The translations under genes were made by a program, and so were the position numbers. From SKPT01 sp040905445 (GTDB taxonomy: Bacteria; Planctomycetota; Phycisphaerae; Phycisphaerales; Phycisphaeraceae), in contig JBBDRN010000014.1 in NCBI GenBank assembly GCA_040905445.1, forward strand, positions 91,688 through 155,687: a stretch of DNA of 64,000 nucleotides, in the 5' to 3' direction. Below the pieces are notes generated by a model. The model had not been told where the DNA came from. It was given only the letters and a program-made list of their open reading frames with translations, and did not search any database. Of the stretch, positions 40,809 to 49,204 are shown in pieces (within the stretch, counting starts at the first letter, position 1; the number at the start of each line of letters is the position of its first letter).

Positions 40809-40873
40809 GCAGCCGCAGGCGACGGACGAGGAGTAGGCGCAGGCCGGCTCTGTCCACGAAAACATCGCACGGC

Positions 40874-40954
40874 GGGTGCCACTGGCGGCTTGTCCGCCAG
40901 TGTGCGCGCCGGGCGTCAGGGCACTGGTGGACAAACCACCAGTCAGTGGCACCC
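40874..40954. repeat. Family B palindromic repeat (B2) at the 3' end of trpB
   Basis: Terminal GGGTGCCACTGG and its complement enclose two hairpins: CACTGGCGG-CTTGT-CCGCCAGTG and CACTGGTGG-ACAA-ACCACCAGT. It ends one base before the trpB stop codon. Sequence upstream to 40849 (GGCTCTGTCCACGAAAAC) is also similar to that beside copy B3. Confidence 0.78.
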
Positions 40955-40955
40955 C

Positions 40956-42158
40956 TTACCGCGCGTCCAGCCCCAGCAGGCGCGTGACTTCGTCCATGTC
41001 CTTGTCGCCCCGGCCCGACAGGTTGACGACGATGACGTCGTCGCGCTTCATGGTCGGCGCAAGCTTGATCGCCTCGGCCACCGCGTGCGAGGACTCGAGC
41101 GCGGGGATGATCCCCTCCTTGCGCGTCAGCTCGGTAAACGCCGACAGCGCCGCCTCGTCGGAGCAGGGCGTGTAGCTGACGCGCTTCGTGTCGTGCCAGT
41201 GGGCGTGCTCGGGTCCGACGCCGGGGTAGTCGAGGCCCGCGGAGACGGAGTGGACGGCCTGGGTCTGGCCGTCGTCGGTCTGCATGACGTAAGAGCGCGA
41301 GCCATGCAGGACGCCCGGCTGGCCGTGCGTCAGCGGCGCGGCGTGGTCGCCCGGCCCGTCGCCCCGGCCGCCCGCCTCGACGCCGACGAGCTTCACGCCC
41401 GCATCCTCGACGAACGGGTGGAACATGCCCGCGGCGTTGGACCCGCCGCCGACGCAGGCGATGATGGTGTGCGGCAGGCCGCCGATCTGGTCGACGCACT
41501 GCTGGCGCGTCTCGCGGCCGATGACGCTCTGAAAATCGCGCACAATCTGCGGAAACGGGTGCGGGCCCACGACGGAGCCGAGGATGTAGTGCGTCTCGTC
41601 GCTGGTTTCCATCCAGTCGCGCATGGCGGCGTTGATGGCGTCGCGCAACGTCGCGGCGCCGGCGTCGACGGGTGTGACGGTCGCGCCCATGAGCTTCATG
41701 CGAACGACGTTGGGCTTCTGCCGGCGGATGTCCTCGGCGCCCATGTACACCTCGCAGGGCAGGCCCAACATCGCCGCGGCCGTCGCGGTGGCGACGCCGT
41801 GCTGGCCCGCCCCCGTCTCGGCGATGATGCGGGTCTTGCCCATGCGCTGGGTCAGCAGCGCCTGGCCGAGCGAGTTGTTGATCTTGTGCGCGCCGGTGTG
41901 GGCGAGGTCTTCGCGCTTGAGGTAGATGCGCGCCCCGCCGAGCGACTCGGTCAGCCGCGAAGCGAAGTAGAGCGGCGTGGGCCTGCCGACGTAGTCACGC
42001 AACAGCTCGCGGAACTGCTGGTCAAAGGCGGCGTCCGCGCGGGCGCGGGCGTAGGCGTCGGCGAGCTGCTCCAGCGCGGCATGAAGCGTCTCGGGGACGA
42101 ACACGCCGCCGAAGGGGCCGAAGTAGCCGGGGGGGGGGGCGGATGAGGTCGAGGTCAT
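40956..42158 (-). CDS. trpB: Tryptophan synthase beta subunit, isolated gene
   Basis: A 400-residue PLP enzyme condensing indole with serine. GYFGPFGGVFVPETLHAAL at the start, RPTPLYFASRL, the lysine motif HTGAHKINNSLGQALL, ETGAGQHGVATATAAAML and the phosphate loop CVGGGSNAAGMF are all intact, as is the C-terminal NLSGRGDKDM. Length is standard (TrpB1 type, meant to work with TrpA). No trpA or other trp gene is adjacent: both sides are family B repeats and unrelated convergent or divergent genes. A TAAAAT hexamer (complement of 42165 to 42170) lies 6 nt before the ATG, implying a leaderless mRNA. Confidence 0.96.
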   Translation of the reverse strand: MTSTSSAPPPGYFGPFGGVFVPETLHAALEQLADAYARARADAAFDQQFRELLRDYVGRPTPLYFASRLTESLGGARIYLKREDLAHTGAHKINNSLGQALLTQRMGKTRIIAETGAGQHGVATATAAAMLGLPCEVYMGAEDIRRQKPNVVRMKLMGATVTPVDAGAATLRDAINAAMRDWMETSDETHYILGSVVGPHPFPQIVRDFQSVIGRETRQQCVDQIGGLPHTIIACVGGGSNAAGMFHPFVEDAGVKLVGVEAGGRGDGPGDHAAPLTHGQPGVLHGSRSYVMQTDDGQTQAVHSVSAGLDYPGVGPEHAHWHDTKRVSYTPCSDEAALSAFTELTRKEGIIPALESSHAVAEAIKLAPTMKRDDVIVVNLSGRGDKDMDEVTRLLGLDAR

Positions 42159-42164
42159 GGCGTG

Positions 42165-42170
42165 ATTTTA
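42165..42170 (-). promoter_or_regulatory. -10 box of trpB
   Basis: TAAAAT on the minus strand (five of six consensus) ends 6 nt before the start codon. No -35 match is seen at the usual distance. Confidence 0.4.
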
Positions 42171-42230
42171 CGCAACTGGCCGCCGAGTCGCGCACGCGAG
42201 GTTCGGCTCTGTACGAGAACGCCGCACAGC

Positions 42231-42305
42231 GGGTGCCACTGGCGGCTTGTCCGCCAGTGTCGCACCGGCGCCGAGGCACTGGTGGGCGAGCCACCAGTGG
42301 CACCC
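42231..42305. repeat. Family B palindromic repeat (B3) upstream of trpB
   Basis: The same order as copy B2: GGGTGCCACTGGCGGCTTG, CCGCCAGTG, a variable centre, then CACTGGTGG-GCGAG-CCACCAGTG and GGCACCC. It lies 72 bp before the trpB start. The rest of the 317-bp gap (42159 to 42475) holds promoters for both flanking genes. Confidence 0.78.
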
Positions 42306-42375
42306 GTTTTCGGGTCAAGCGGCGCGGCGCCGGAACGGGCCGGGAACGGGCCTCGCAGCGGCCCCTGCGGCGGGC

Positions 42376-42404
42376 TTGACTTCACCCCCCCTTGCCGCGA
42401 CAAT
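42376..42404 (+). promoter_or_regulatory. Promoter of the small gene at 42476
   Basis: -35 TTGACT (42376 to 42381, five of six), a 17-bp spacer and -10 GACAAT (42399 to 42404, four of six). The leader to ATG 42476 would be about 65 nt. Confidence 0.6.
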
Positions 42405-42475
42405 GCCCGGCTTGCTGCGGCCCGGATGCCTCCGCCGCGGCCGTTCCATCCCCACGCGACCCGCGAGACCCAGCC

Positions 42476-42793
42476 ATGGCCCAGGACATCGCCCCCGGCG
42501 ACACCGTCAAGATCACCGTCAAGCACCGCCCCACCAGCGACGCCGCGCGCAAGACGCTCGTGCGCGTGCTCAGCAAGGACCCGGCCGTGGTCCGCGAAAA
42601 CGACCGCCTCCGTCGCGTCCGTGCCGCCAACGAGCGCACCAAACAGCGCGGCGGCCGGCAGTGGCACGTCCGCGTGCCCAAGCAGCACCCGGTTGCCGGC
42701 GAACGCGGCGACGCCGGCACCGTCCACGCGACCAGCGACGTCGTCCGCGACCTGCACAGCGTCCGGCGCTTCGTCGATGTCGTCAAGGCATAA
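42476..42793 (+). CDS. Small basic hypothetical protein (105 aa)
   Basis: A 105-residue, Arg/Lys-rich protein: VKITVKHRPTSDAARKTLVRVLSKDPAV, quoted in part as TSDAARKTLVRVLSKDP, then a basic helix (RENDRLRRVRAANERTKQRGG) and WHVRVPKQHPVAGERGDAG. The mix of beta strands at both ends and a basic centre suggests a nucleic-acid-binding protein with a small barrel-like fold. It has its own good promoter. No family is recognised; it may be lineage-specific. It precedes lipA but is separated from it by a repeat. Confidence 0.6.
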   Translation: MAQDIAPGDTVKITVKHRPTSDAARKTLVRVLSKDPAVVRENDRLRRVRAANERTKQRGGRQWHVRVPKQHPVAGERGDAGTVHATSDVVRDLHSVRRFVDVVKA

Positions 42794-42819
42794 GCCACAC
42801 ACACCCGGGTCATCGGCCA

Positions 42820-42944
42820 CGTAGGGTCCGCTGTGCGGACCTTTTCTTTGCGCTGGACGAACACCACGTTTCCACGTGGTGCTACGGGTATGGGCGGTCC
42901 CCGCGACGGCGGCGCTCCCGACGGTCCGCACAGCGGCCCCTACG
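42820..42944. repeat. Family C palindromic repeat (C3)
   Basis: Left arm CGTAGGGTCCGCTGTGCGGA and right arm TCCGCACAGCGGCCCCTACG flank a centre that holds its own perfect hairpin, CACCACGT-TTCC-ACGTGGTG (42862 to 42881). The longest family C copy here. Confidence 0.78.
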
Positions 42945-42968
42945 CTTGGCGGCCGGCATGTCATTCGC

Positions 42969-42974
42969 TAGAGT
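42969..42974 (+). promoter_or_regulatory. -10 box of lipA
   Basis: TAGAGT (four of six) ends 6 nt before the GTG start at 42981, the same spacing as at trpB, ddl and the RAYT gene. Confidence 0.35.
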
Positions 42975-42980
42975 CAGGCC

Positions 42981-44189
42981 GTGGCCAACCTCAGTCTTAC
43001 AGGGCAGATCCTCGACAACGGGCCCGCGGACTTCGTCAAGCGGCGCAAGCCCGACTGGCTCCGCGCCAAGCTCCCCGCCGGGCCGGGCTTTCAGCGCGTC
43101 CGCTCGCTGATCGACGAGCACCAGCTCCACACCGTCTGCGAATCCGCCAAGTGCCCCAACCTCGGCGAGTGCTGGGCCCGCGGCACCGCCACGATGATGA
43201 TCCTCGGCGACGTGTGCACGCGCTCGTGCGGCTTCTGCCACATCAAGACAGGCCGCCCGCCCGAGTATGACCTCGACGAGCCGCGACGCGTCGGCGAGGC
43301 GGCCGCGATCATGCGCCTCAAGCACCTCGTCGTCACCAGCGTCAACCGCGACGAGCTGCCCGACGGCGGCGCGGAGATATGGGCGGAGACCATCCGCGAG
43401 ATCCGACGCCAGAGCCCCGGCACCAGCGTCGAGGTGCTCATCCCCGACTTCTGCGGCGACTGGGACGCCCTGCAGATCGTCCTCGACGAGCGGCCGGAGA
43501 TCCTCAACCACAACATGGAGTCGGTGAAGCGGCTCTACGGCGTCGTGCGGCCGCAGGCGAAGTATGAGCGGTCGATCGAGCTGCTCCGCCGCGCCAAGGC
43601 GCAGGGGCTGACCGTCAAGACCGGCATCATGGTCGGCATCGGCGAGACCGACGAGGAGATCGAGGCGCTCATGTTCGACGTCGTCGAGGGCTCGCGCGTC
43701 GCGGGCGTCAGCAGTGACGTGCCCGCGACCAACGTCCCCGACCACTTCGCGCCGCCCGACCCCAACCGCCACAGCGCCACCGAAGCCGAGCCGGGCGAGT
43801 CGCTGCACGAGCTTGCCGGCACGGGTCGACCCAGTTCCGCGCCGGATCGGCTCAAGCGTGGCGGCTCACTCATCGAGCACACCAACCCCCACTGGGCGCA
43901 CCGCCATCCCGGTCCGGCCCCCGACAGCGCGGCCCGCGTCGCCACGGTCGCGCATCCCGCGGCCACCTATCCGGGCGTGCATGAGACCTGCGACATCCTC
44001 ACCATCGGCCAGTACCTGCAACCGACGCGCCAGCACCTGCCCATCAGCCGCTGGGTCACCCCGGACCGATTCGCCCACTACAAGCGCCTCGGCGAACGGA
44101 TCGGCTTCCGCCACGTCGAGTCGGGCCCGCTCGTGCGATCGAGCTACCACGCCGACGACCAGGTGCTCCAGCTCGATCGGCCGACCTGA
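42981..44189 (+). CDS. lipA: Lipoyl synthase LipA with a long internal insertion
   Basis: A 402-residue radical SAM enzyme that inserts two sulfurs into octanoyl groups. Both cluster motifs are present: C53-x4-C58-x5-C64 (CESAKCPNLGEC) for the auxiliary cluster and C79-x3-C83-x2-C86 (CTRSCGFC) for the radical SAM cluster, plus GPLVRSSYHAD with the C-terminal cluster-ligand serine. LipA is normally about 300 residues; here about 93 residues (roughly 243 to 335), rich in Pro, His, Ala and Ser, split the conserved helix from the CDILTIGQYLQP strand. Frame and flanks are intact, so it is likely functional. The start is a GTG. Confidence 0.93.
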   Translation: MANLSLTGQILDNGPADFVKRRKPDWLRAKLPAGPGFQRVRSLIDEHQLHTVCESAKCPNLGECWARGTATMMILGDVCTRSCGFCHIKTGRPPEYDLDEPRRVGEAAAIMRLKHLVVTSVNRDELPDGGAEIWAETIREIRRQSPGTSVEVLIPDFCGDWDALQIVLDERPEILNHNMESVKRLYGVVRPQAKYERSIELLRRAKAQGLTVKTGIMVGIGETDEEIEALMFDVVEGSRVAGVSSDVPATNVPDHFAPPDPNRHSATEAEPGESLHELAGTGRPSSAPDRLKRGGSLIEHTNPHWAHRHPGPAPDSAARVATVAHPAATYPGVHETCDILTIGQYLQPTRQHLPISRWVTPDRFAHYKRLGERIGFRHVESGPLVRSSYHADDQVLQLDRPT

Positions 44190-44197
44190 CCCCCCCC

Positions 44198-44390
44198 TGC
44201 AAAGCCGGCCCCGGTGGTCGGGTGCTACCTCCCCACAAAGCCGGGACCGGTGGTCCCGGTGGATGCGGCCATCGCCTCCGCCACCACGCCGCGTCACCCG
44301 GACGCTCTCCGCATCCCCTCGCGACGCAAGCGACCACGGGCGAAACACCACCCCCGCCGCCGCCCCGGGACCACCGGTCCCGGCATTATG
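44198..44390. repeat. Family A palindromic element (A1), with an extra partial arm
   Basis: The main element runs from 44235 (ACAAAGCCGGGACCGG, GGTCCCGG) to 44390 (CCGGGACCACCGGTCCCGG, CATTATG). An additional degenerate left arm lies at 44198 to 44222. The 105-bp centre is unlike that of copies A4 and A5. It begins 8 bp after the lipA stop. Confidence 0.75.
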
Positions 44391-44407
44391 CGCCCCCCCC
44401 CCGCCAC

Positions 44408-44689
44408 TCATCCCTGCACGAGCCACGCCGTTATCAGCCCGGCCATGACGAGGATAGCGAGCAGGACACCGATGGCGGCCAGTGCGATGGCCGTGATGCT
44501 GAGGATGCCACCGGTGACGCGCGGCGAGGTGGACTTGACAAGGCCGACGACGCCGAGGGGGATGGCGATGAGGGCGAGCACCAGGCCCCAGCCGGGGTGG
44601 CCGGCGCAGCTCGTAACGTAGCTGCCGAGCGAGGCGATGATGGCGAGTACGGCCGTGGTGGCGGTGCGTGTATCCAGATCGGTGGCCAT
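44408..44689 (-). CDS. Small membrane protein (93 aa)
   Basis: A 93-residue protein with three hydrophobic segments: ATTAVLAIIASLGSYVTS, WGLVLALIAIPLGVVGLV and GGILSITAIALAAIGVLLAILVMAGLI (in part: ITAIALAAIGVLLAILVMAG). It resembles the many small DUF4190-like membrane proteins with a G-x-x-x-x-P-L-G-V-x-G-L core. The ATG at 44689 follows AAGGAG at 8 nt. Function unknown; often found as a stand-alone envelope protein. Confidence 0.65.
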   Translation of the reverse strand: MATDLDTRTATTAVLAIIASLGSYVTSCAGHPGWGLVLALIAIPLGVVGLVKSTSPRVTGGILSITAIALAAIGVLLAILVMAGLITAWLVQG

Positions 44690-44917
44690 GGAGGGCTCCT
44701 TCGGTGGCGCGCCTTGCCCGGGTCACGGTAGGCCGCATGCCGGAGGCAAAGGGGCTGGGAGGGCGGATATTCGTCAGATCCGGCGCCGATGCGCGGGCCT
44801 CGCCAGCCGGGCGGGCGCCGGGTCGTCAGGGATCGCTCCGCTCCGGTCGGAGGGGTGTGCTAGACTTTTTGATCGTCCGCGAGACGTTTCGCGCGGCGGT
44901 CGCGGCCAATCGAGGTC

Positions 44918-44991
44918 GCGCGCGTAGCTCAGTCGGATAGAGCAGCCGCCTTCTAAGCGGCAGGTCGGTGGTTCGAATCCACCCGCGCGCA
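44918..44991 (+). tRNA. tRNA-Arg(TCT)
   Basis: A 74-nt cloverleaf: acceptor GCGCGCG/CGCGCGC, D-arm GCTC/GAGC, anticodon stem GCCGC/GCGGC with loop CTTCTAA (anticodon TCT), T-arm GGTGG/CCACC with TTCGAAT, discriminator A. CCA is not encoded. An extended -10 TGC-TAGACT (44858 to 44866) lies about 50 nt upstream. Confidence 0.95.
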
Positions 44992-45094
44992 TTGTCAAAG
45001 CGGGGCCCATGCGGTTGAGCCCGCGGAGATCGGCAGGCCCCGGTCACGCTCCCCCCCGCCCCTCGCCGGCGCGAGGGCGACCCGAAGGCGCATC

Positions 45095-46885
45095 ATGTCG
45101 ACGACGCAACCCCGGCCGGAGCATCCCCGGCCGCAGTTTTTTCGTGACGCCTGGATCAACCTCAACGGCCCGTGGCAGTTCGAGATCGACGCGGGCGACT
45201 CCGGCCTCGAGCGCGGGCTGCTCGAGCGCGAGTTGACGGGGCAGATCATCGTCCCCTTCTGCCCGGAGTCCGAGGCCTCGGGCGTGGGCCACACGGATTT
45301 CATGGCCGCGGTCTGGTACCGCCGCGACGTGACCATCCCCGAGGCGTGGGCGGGCCAGCGCGTGCTGCTGCATCTTCAGGCGTGTGACCATGACACGACG
45401 GTGTGGGTGAACGGGCGCGAGATGGGCAGGCACCGCGGCGGGTTTACGCCGATGACCTTCGGGCTTGACGCGGCGGGCGGTGACGCCATCAGCCTCGTCG
45501 TGCGCGCCCGCGACGACACGCGGTCGGCGCAGGCGGCTGGCAAGCAGAGTCAGCGTTACGCGAATCACGGCTGCCACTACACGCGAACGACCGGCATCTG
45601 GCAGACGGTCTGGCTCGAAGCGGTGCCGCCGGTGCATCTCAAGCGCGCCCGCATCACGCCGAACGTCGCGGGCGCGTCGTTCGACGTCGAGATGCCGGTG
45701 AGCGGGAACCGCACGGGCTACACGGTGCGCGCGACGCTGAAAGTGGGCGACGAGGCCGTGGTGTCGCAGACGATGGATGCGAGCCTCGACATGGCGCCGC
45801 GCGTAACGCTGAGGATCCCTGCGGAGCAGGTGCGGCTGTGGCGGCCGGGCGATCCACACCTCTACGATCTGACGCTGGAGCTGCTCGACGAGGCCGGCGC
45901 CGTGGTGGATTGCGTCGAGAGCTACGCCGGGCTGCGCTCGGTGAGCCTTGACGGCCGAGCGGTGAAGATCAACGGCGAGACGGTGTTTCAGCGGCTGGTG
46001 CTGGATCAGGGTTACTGGCCGGACACAATCATGACCGGGCCGAGCGATGATGCGCTCAAGCGCGACATCGAGCTGGGCATCGAGGCGGGATTCAACGGCG
46101 CGCGCCTGCACCAGAAGGTGTTCGAGGAGCGCTTTCTCTACTGGGCGGATCGGCTGGGGTATCTCGTGTGGGGTGAGTTCGGCGACTGGGGGTGCAACCG
46201 CGGCGAGCCGGCGGGCGACAACCAGCAGCCATCGGCGAGCTACGTGACGCAGTGGCTCGAGGCGGTGGAGCGCGACTACAGCCACCCGAGCATCGTCGGC
46301 TGGTGCCCGCTCAACGAGACGCGGCAGCGCATCGGCGACCGCATCACGGTGCTCGATGACGTGACGCGGGCGATGTTCCTGGCGACGAAGGCGTATGACC
46401 TGACCCGGCCGGTGCTCGACGCGTCGGGCTACAGCCACCGCGTGCCGGAGTCGGACGTGTATGACAGCCACGATTACCAGCAGGATCCCGCGGCCTTTGC
46501 CGAGCGGCATGCGGGGCTGGCGGCGGGGCGACCGTTCGTCAACGGCGAGGGCGAACGCGGGGCGTGGTCGATCCCTTACCGCGGCCAGCCGTACTTCGTG
46601 AGCGAGTTCGGCGGCACGTGGTGGGGCGAGCCGGGCGACCCGGACGAGGCGTCGTGGGGTTACGGGCAGCGGCCGACGGACATTGAGGCGTTCTACGCGC
46701 GCTTCGAGGCGCTGTGCGGCGTGCTGCTGGATGACGAGAACATGTTCGGCTACTGCTACACGCAGCTTACCGATGTCTTCCAGGAGCAGAACGGGATCTA
46801 CGACTTCGAGCGGGGGGCGAAGTTCGACGTCGCGCGACTGCGCGCGGTGCAGCAGCGCGCCGCGGCGATCGAGCGGGGGGCGTAA
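45095..46885 (+). CDS. Glycoside hydrolase family 2 protein (beta-galactosidase/glucuronidase-like)
   Basis: A 596-residue GH2 enzyme. An N-terminal sugar-binding jelly-roll domain (NLNGPWQFEIDAGDSGLERG, WYRRDVTIPEAWAGQRVLLH in part, ACDHDTTVWVNGREMGRHRGGFTP in part), an immunoglobulin-like domain, then a TIM barrel. The acid/base is Glu408 in GWCPLNETRQ and the nucleophile Glu504 in YFVSEFGGTWWG. There is no signal peptide, so it is cytoplasmic and would act on imported oligosaccharides or glycosides. The following genes (PIG-L deacetylase, Gfo/Idh oxidoreductase) suggest a local sugar-utilisation group. Exact sugar specificity is not readable. Confidence 0.9.
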   Translation: MSTTQPRPEHPRPQFFRDAWINLNGPWQFEIDAGDSGLERGLLERELTGQIIVPFCPESEASGVGHTDFMAAVWYRRDVTIPEAWAGQRVLLHLQACDHDTTVWVNGREMGRHRGGFTPMTFGLDAAGGDAISLVVRARDDTRSAQAAGKQSQRYANHGCHYTRTTGIWQTVWLEAVPPVHLKRARITPNVAGASFDVEMPVSGNRTGYTVRATLKVGDEAVVSQTMDASLDMAPRVTLRIPAEQVRLWRPGDPHLYDLTLELLDEAGAVVDCVESYAGLRSVSLDGRAVKINGETVFQRLVLDQGYWPDTIMTGPSDDALKRDIELGIEAGFNGARLHQKVFEERFLYWADRLGYLVWGEFGDWGCNRGEPAGDNQQPSASYVTQWLEAVERDYSHPSIVGWCPLNETRQRIGDRITVLDDVTRAMFLATKAYDLTRPVLDASGYSHRVPESDVYDSHDYQQDPAAFAERHAGLAAGRPFVNGEGERGAWSIPYRGQPYFVSEFGGTWWGEPGDPDEASWGYGQRPTDIEAFYARFEALCGVLLDDENMFGYCYTQLTDVFQEQNGIYDFERGAKFDVARLRAVQQRAAAIERGA

Positions 46886-46931
46886 GAACCACAGAGAGAC
46901 AGACGCACAGAGAGGGTGTTCGCCGCCAGCG

Positions 46932-47004
46932 CCGTAGGGTCCGCTGTGCGGACCACGATGAACGCGCGGTGTGCGTCGCAAGATCCGCACAGCGGACCCT
47001 ACGG
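46932..47004. repeat. Family C palindromic repeat (C4), perfect arms
   Basis: The 21-bp arms at 46932 to 46952 and 46984 to 47004 are exact reverse complements (core GTAGGGTCCGCTGTGCGGA) around a 31-bp centre. It lies between convergent GH2 and deacetylase genes. Just before it, 46886 to 46915 holds a low-complexity CACAGAGAGACAGACGCACAGAG-like stretch, a repeat type widespread in bacteria. Confidence 0.85.
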
Positions 47005-47044
47005 CAACCGACGCGGGGGCATCACGGTTTCGACGAGCCGGCGT

Positions 47045-47887
47045 TCAGTCGAAGAAGGGGAACAGCCGGCGCAGCTCGGCTTCGTCGGGTTGTCGGCCGT
47101 ATTCGCACAGCTCGAAGGCCTCGGCGCATTGGATCGCGTTGCCGCGGTCGGGGCCGTAGAGCTTGACGAGCAGATCGCGGTAGCGATTGGCGCTGCGCTG
47201 GAAGCGGCCGCTGAAGAACTGATCGCCCGCGAAGCGCTTGCGCAGCCACGCCCGCCGACCCTCCTCGTCGGCGGGCACCTCGCCCAGGCGGTCGCCCAAC
47301 CACGCCAGCCACTCGTACATCTGCGACGTGTGCTGGTGCAGCATCTCGACCTTCTTGTCCATCACGTCGTCAACGCCCACCGCCACGTCCGGTGTAAACG
47401 GGTACGGCCGCTTGAAGCTGTCCTCGCTGTAGGCGATGACGGGCATGGCCTTCATCGCCGGCGTGTCGGTGCAAACGTTGGGCACGGTGATGAGGTACGA
47501 CGCGTCCTGCACGAGCAGCGACGTGTAGCGATGGTCGGGGTGGTAGTCGTTGGGCCGGTGCGTGAGGACGAGGTCGGGGTTGAAGTTGCGGATGAAACGG
47601 ATGATGACCTTGCGCGTGTGCAGATCGGGCATCAGCTCGGCGTCGTGGAAGTCGAGCACCTGGTAGTCGATGCCGATGACGCGGCCGGCGGCCTCGGCCT
47701 CGGCGCGGCGCCGGCGGGCCAGCTCGATGCCGCCGACTTCGTGGTGCCCCGCGTCGCCGTTGGTCACCGAGAGGAAGCAGACGGCGTGGCCGGCGTCGGC
47801 GTAGCGCGCCGCGACGCCGCCACACTTGATGTCGCAGTCGTCCGGGTGGGCGCCGATCACGAGGATACGCAGGGGTTCGTTGGGCAT
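47045..47887 (-). CDS. PIG-L family zinc deacetylase (BshB1-like)
   Basis: A 280-residue zinc-dependent N-deacetylase. The metal motif GAHPDDCDIKCGG at residues 13 to 25 and the later HRPNDYHPDHRYTS supply the His, Asp and His ligands. TNGDAGHHE and RRAEAEAAGRVIGID are typical of the family. BshB1-type enzymes deacetylate GlcNAc-malate in bacillithiol synthesis; others act on GlcNAc-containing sugars. With a Gfo/Idh oxidoreductase upstream and GH2 convergent, a catabolic amino-sugar role is the likelier reading. Normal length. Confidence 0.87.
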   Translation of the reverse strand: MPNEPLRILVIGAHPDDCDIKCGGVAARYADAGHAVCFLSVTNGDAGHHEVGGIELARRRRAEAEAAGRVIGIDYQVLDFHDAELMPDLHTRKVIIRFIRNFNPDLVLTHRPNDYHPDHRYTSLLVQDASYLITVPNVCTDTPAMKAMPVIAYSEDSFKRPYPFTPDVAVGVDDVMDKKVEMLHQHTSQMYEWLAWLGDRLGEVPADEEGRRAWLRKRFAGDQFFSGRFQRSANRYRDLLVKLYGPDRGNAIQCAEAFELCEYGRQPDEAELRRLFPFFD

Positions 47888-47957
47888 GGGTCAGGCCTCG
47901 ACAGAAACGATGGTGCAGACAGGATGAACGCGGATGGTATCGCGGTGCGGCCGGCAC

Positions 47958-48128
47958 ACAAAGCCGGGGCCGGTGATCCCGGTCGCAGCGGCGCGGGAGG
48001 CGACGGCATGATCACATTCCCATCGTCGCGGGCGTTTGGCGTTGAGGGGCGCCGGTTGTGATGTGGGACGTCGCCTGGAACGAGAGTGCATCAGCCGCCT
48101 CCGCCGGGCCTATCGGTCGCGGTTTTAT
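47958..48128. repeat. Family A palindromic element (A2), decayed
   Basis: Left arm ACAAAGCCGGGGCCGGTGAT-CCCGG and right arm CCGGGCCTATCGGTCGCGG-TTTTAT retain the family A pattern with several substitutions. The right arm extends over the 3' end of the Gfo/Idh gene (stop at 48125), another case of a repeat touching a stop codon. Confidence 0.6.
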
Positions 48129-49204
48129 GGAAGACGTTCGCTGGCGGTGGTGATGTCGATGGGTTTTGCCTGTCGCGCCGATTCGAGGCCCGCGAGGAGG
48201 ATCTCCGTCACGTGCCGCGCCGCCCAGGCGTGGGAGAGGGGCGGGTGCACGCCCCGGTCGATGCAGTCCAGCCAGTGGGCGTGCGGCTCGCCGACCCCCT
48301 GCTGCTCGACCTCGTGGGCGGGCCACTCGCGGTGGTTGATCGGCGCGTGGTCGCTGTCCATGCGCTCCGGCTGGGCGAGGACGAGCTGCTCCGGCCCGTT
48401 GCCGTTGTTCGTAAACTTGCCGGCCGTGCCGTGGACGGACCATTGCCAAGTGCGGGCCGCGTCGCACCAGCTCGTCTCGGCGGTGGCGAGCACGCCGGAG
48501 GCGAAGTCGATCAGCAGCGAGGCCGTGTCCTCCAGCTCGGTGGGCTTGTCCAGCGTCGCCGTGCGGGCGGTGACGCGGCGCGCCGAGCCGAGCAGCGCGA
48601 CGAGCTGGGCGACGGCGTAGACGCCCATGTCGAAGAGGGCGCCGACCGATGCCTGCTTCGCGTCGAAGAACCAGAGCTCGCCAGCCTCGGGCTCCTCGAA
48701 TATCTGGCTGACCTCGCGGTAGTAGACCTCCGGCCCGCCGTGGCTGGTGCGGGCCCGCGCGGTGGCGACCTTGCCGATCACCCCATCGGCGATCTGCCGG
48801 CGCACCGCGTAGATCGCGGGCGAGAAGTCGGGCAGGCACATCACCGTCCGGCCGCTCGTCTCGACGGCCGCGACGAACGCGTCCGCCTCGGCGCGGTCAC
48901 CGCACAATGGCTTTTGCACCATCAGATGCTTGCCCGCCTCCAGCGCCTTGATGCCCCACGCGACGTGGTGCGGATGCGGTGTGGCGATGATGACGGCGTC
49001 GACGTCGTCGCTGGTGGCGGCATCGTTGTAGTCGGTGGTGACGTGAGGGACGCCGAACAGCCCGGCGAGGCGCTCGAGGCGCGACGTGCGCCGGCCGGCG
49101 ATCAGCCGAACCTCACAGCGATCGGTCAGATCGGCGAGCGCGGGCAGGTGCATCTTCGCGGCAATGCCGCCCCCGCCGAGGATGGCGATCCTGAGCCTGG
49201 GCAC
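48125..49204 (-). CDS. Gfo/Idh/MocA-family oxidoreductase
   Basis: A 359-residue dehydrogenase. LRIAILGGGGIAAKMHLPAL is the Rossmann motif, VDAVIIATPHPHHVAWGIKALEAGKHLMVQKPL (in part: GKHLMVQKPL) carries the family lysine with QKP instead of the usual EKP, and SQIFEEPEAGELWFFDAKQASVGALFDMGVY begins the C-terminal domain (in part: LFDMGVY). It starts at GTG 49204 with GAGGA 8 nt upstream. It lies beside the PIG-L deacetylase in the same direction with a repeat between, perhaps acting in the same sugar pathway. Substrate unknown. Confidence 0.88.
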   Translation of the reverse strand: MPRLRIAILGGGGIAAKMHLPALADLTDRCEVRLIAGRRTSRLERLAGLFGVPHVTTDYNDAATSDDVDAVIIATPHPHHVAWGIKALEAGKHLMVQKPLCGDRAEADAFVAAVETSGRTVMCLPDFSPAIYAVRRQIADGVIGKVATARARTSHGGPEVYYREVSQIFEEPEAGELWFFDAKQASVGALFDMGVYAVAQLVALLGSARRVTARTATLDKPTELEDTASLLIDFASGVLATAETSWCDAARTWQWSVHGTAGKFTNNGNGPEQLVLAQPERMDSDHAPINHREWPAHEVEQQGVGEPHAHWLDCIDRGVHPPLSHAWAARHVTEILLAGLESARQAKPIDITTASERLP

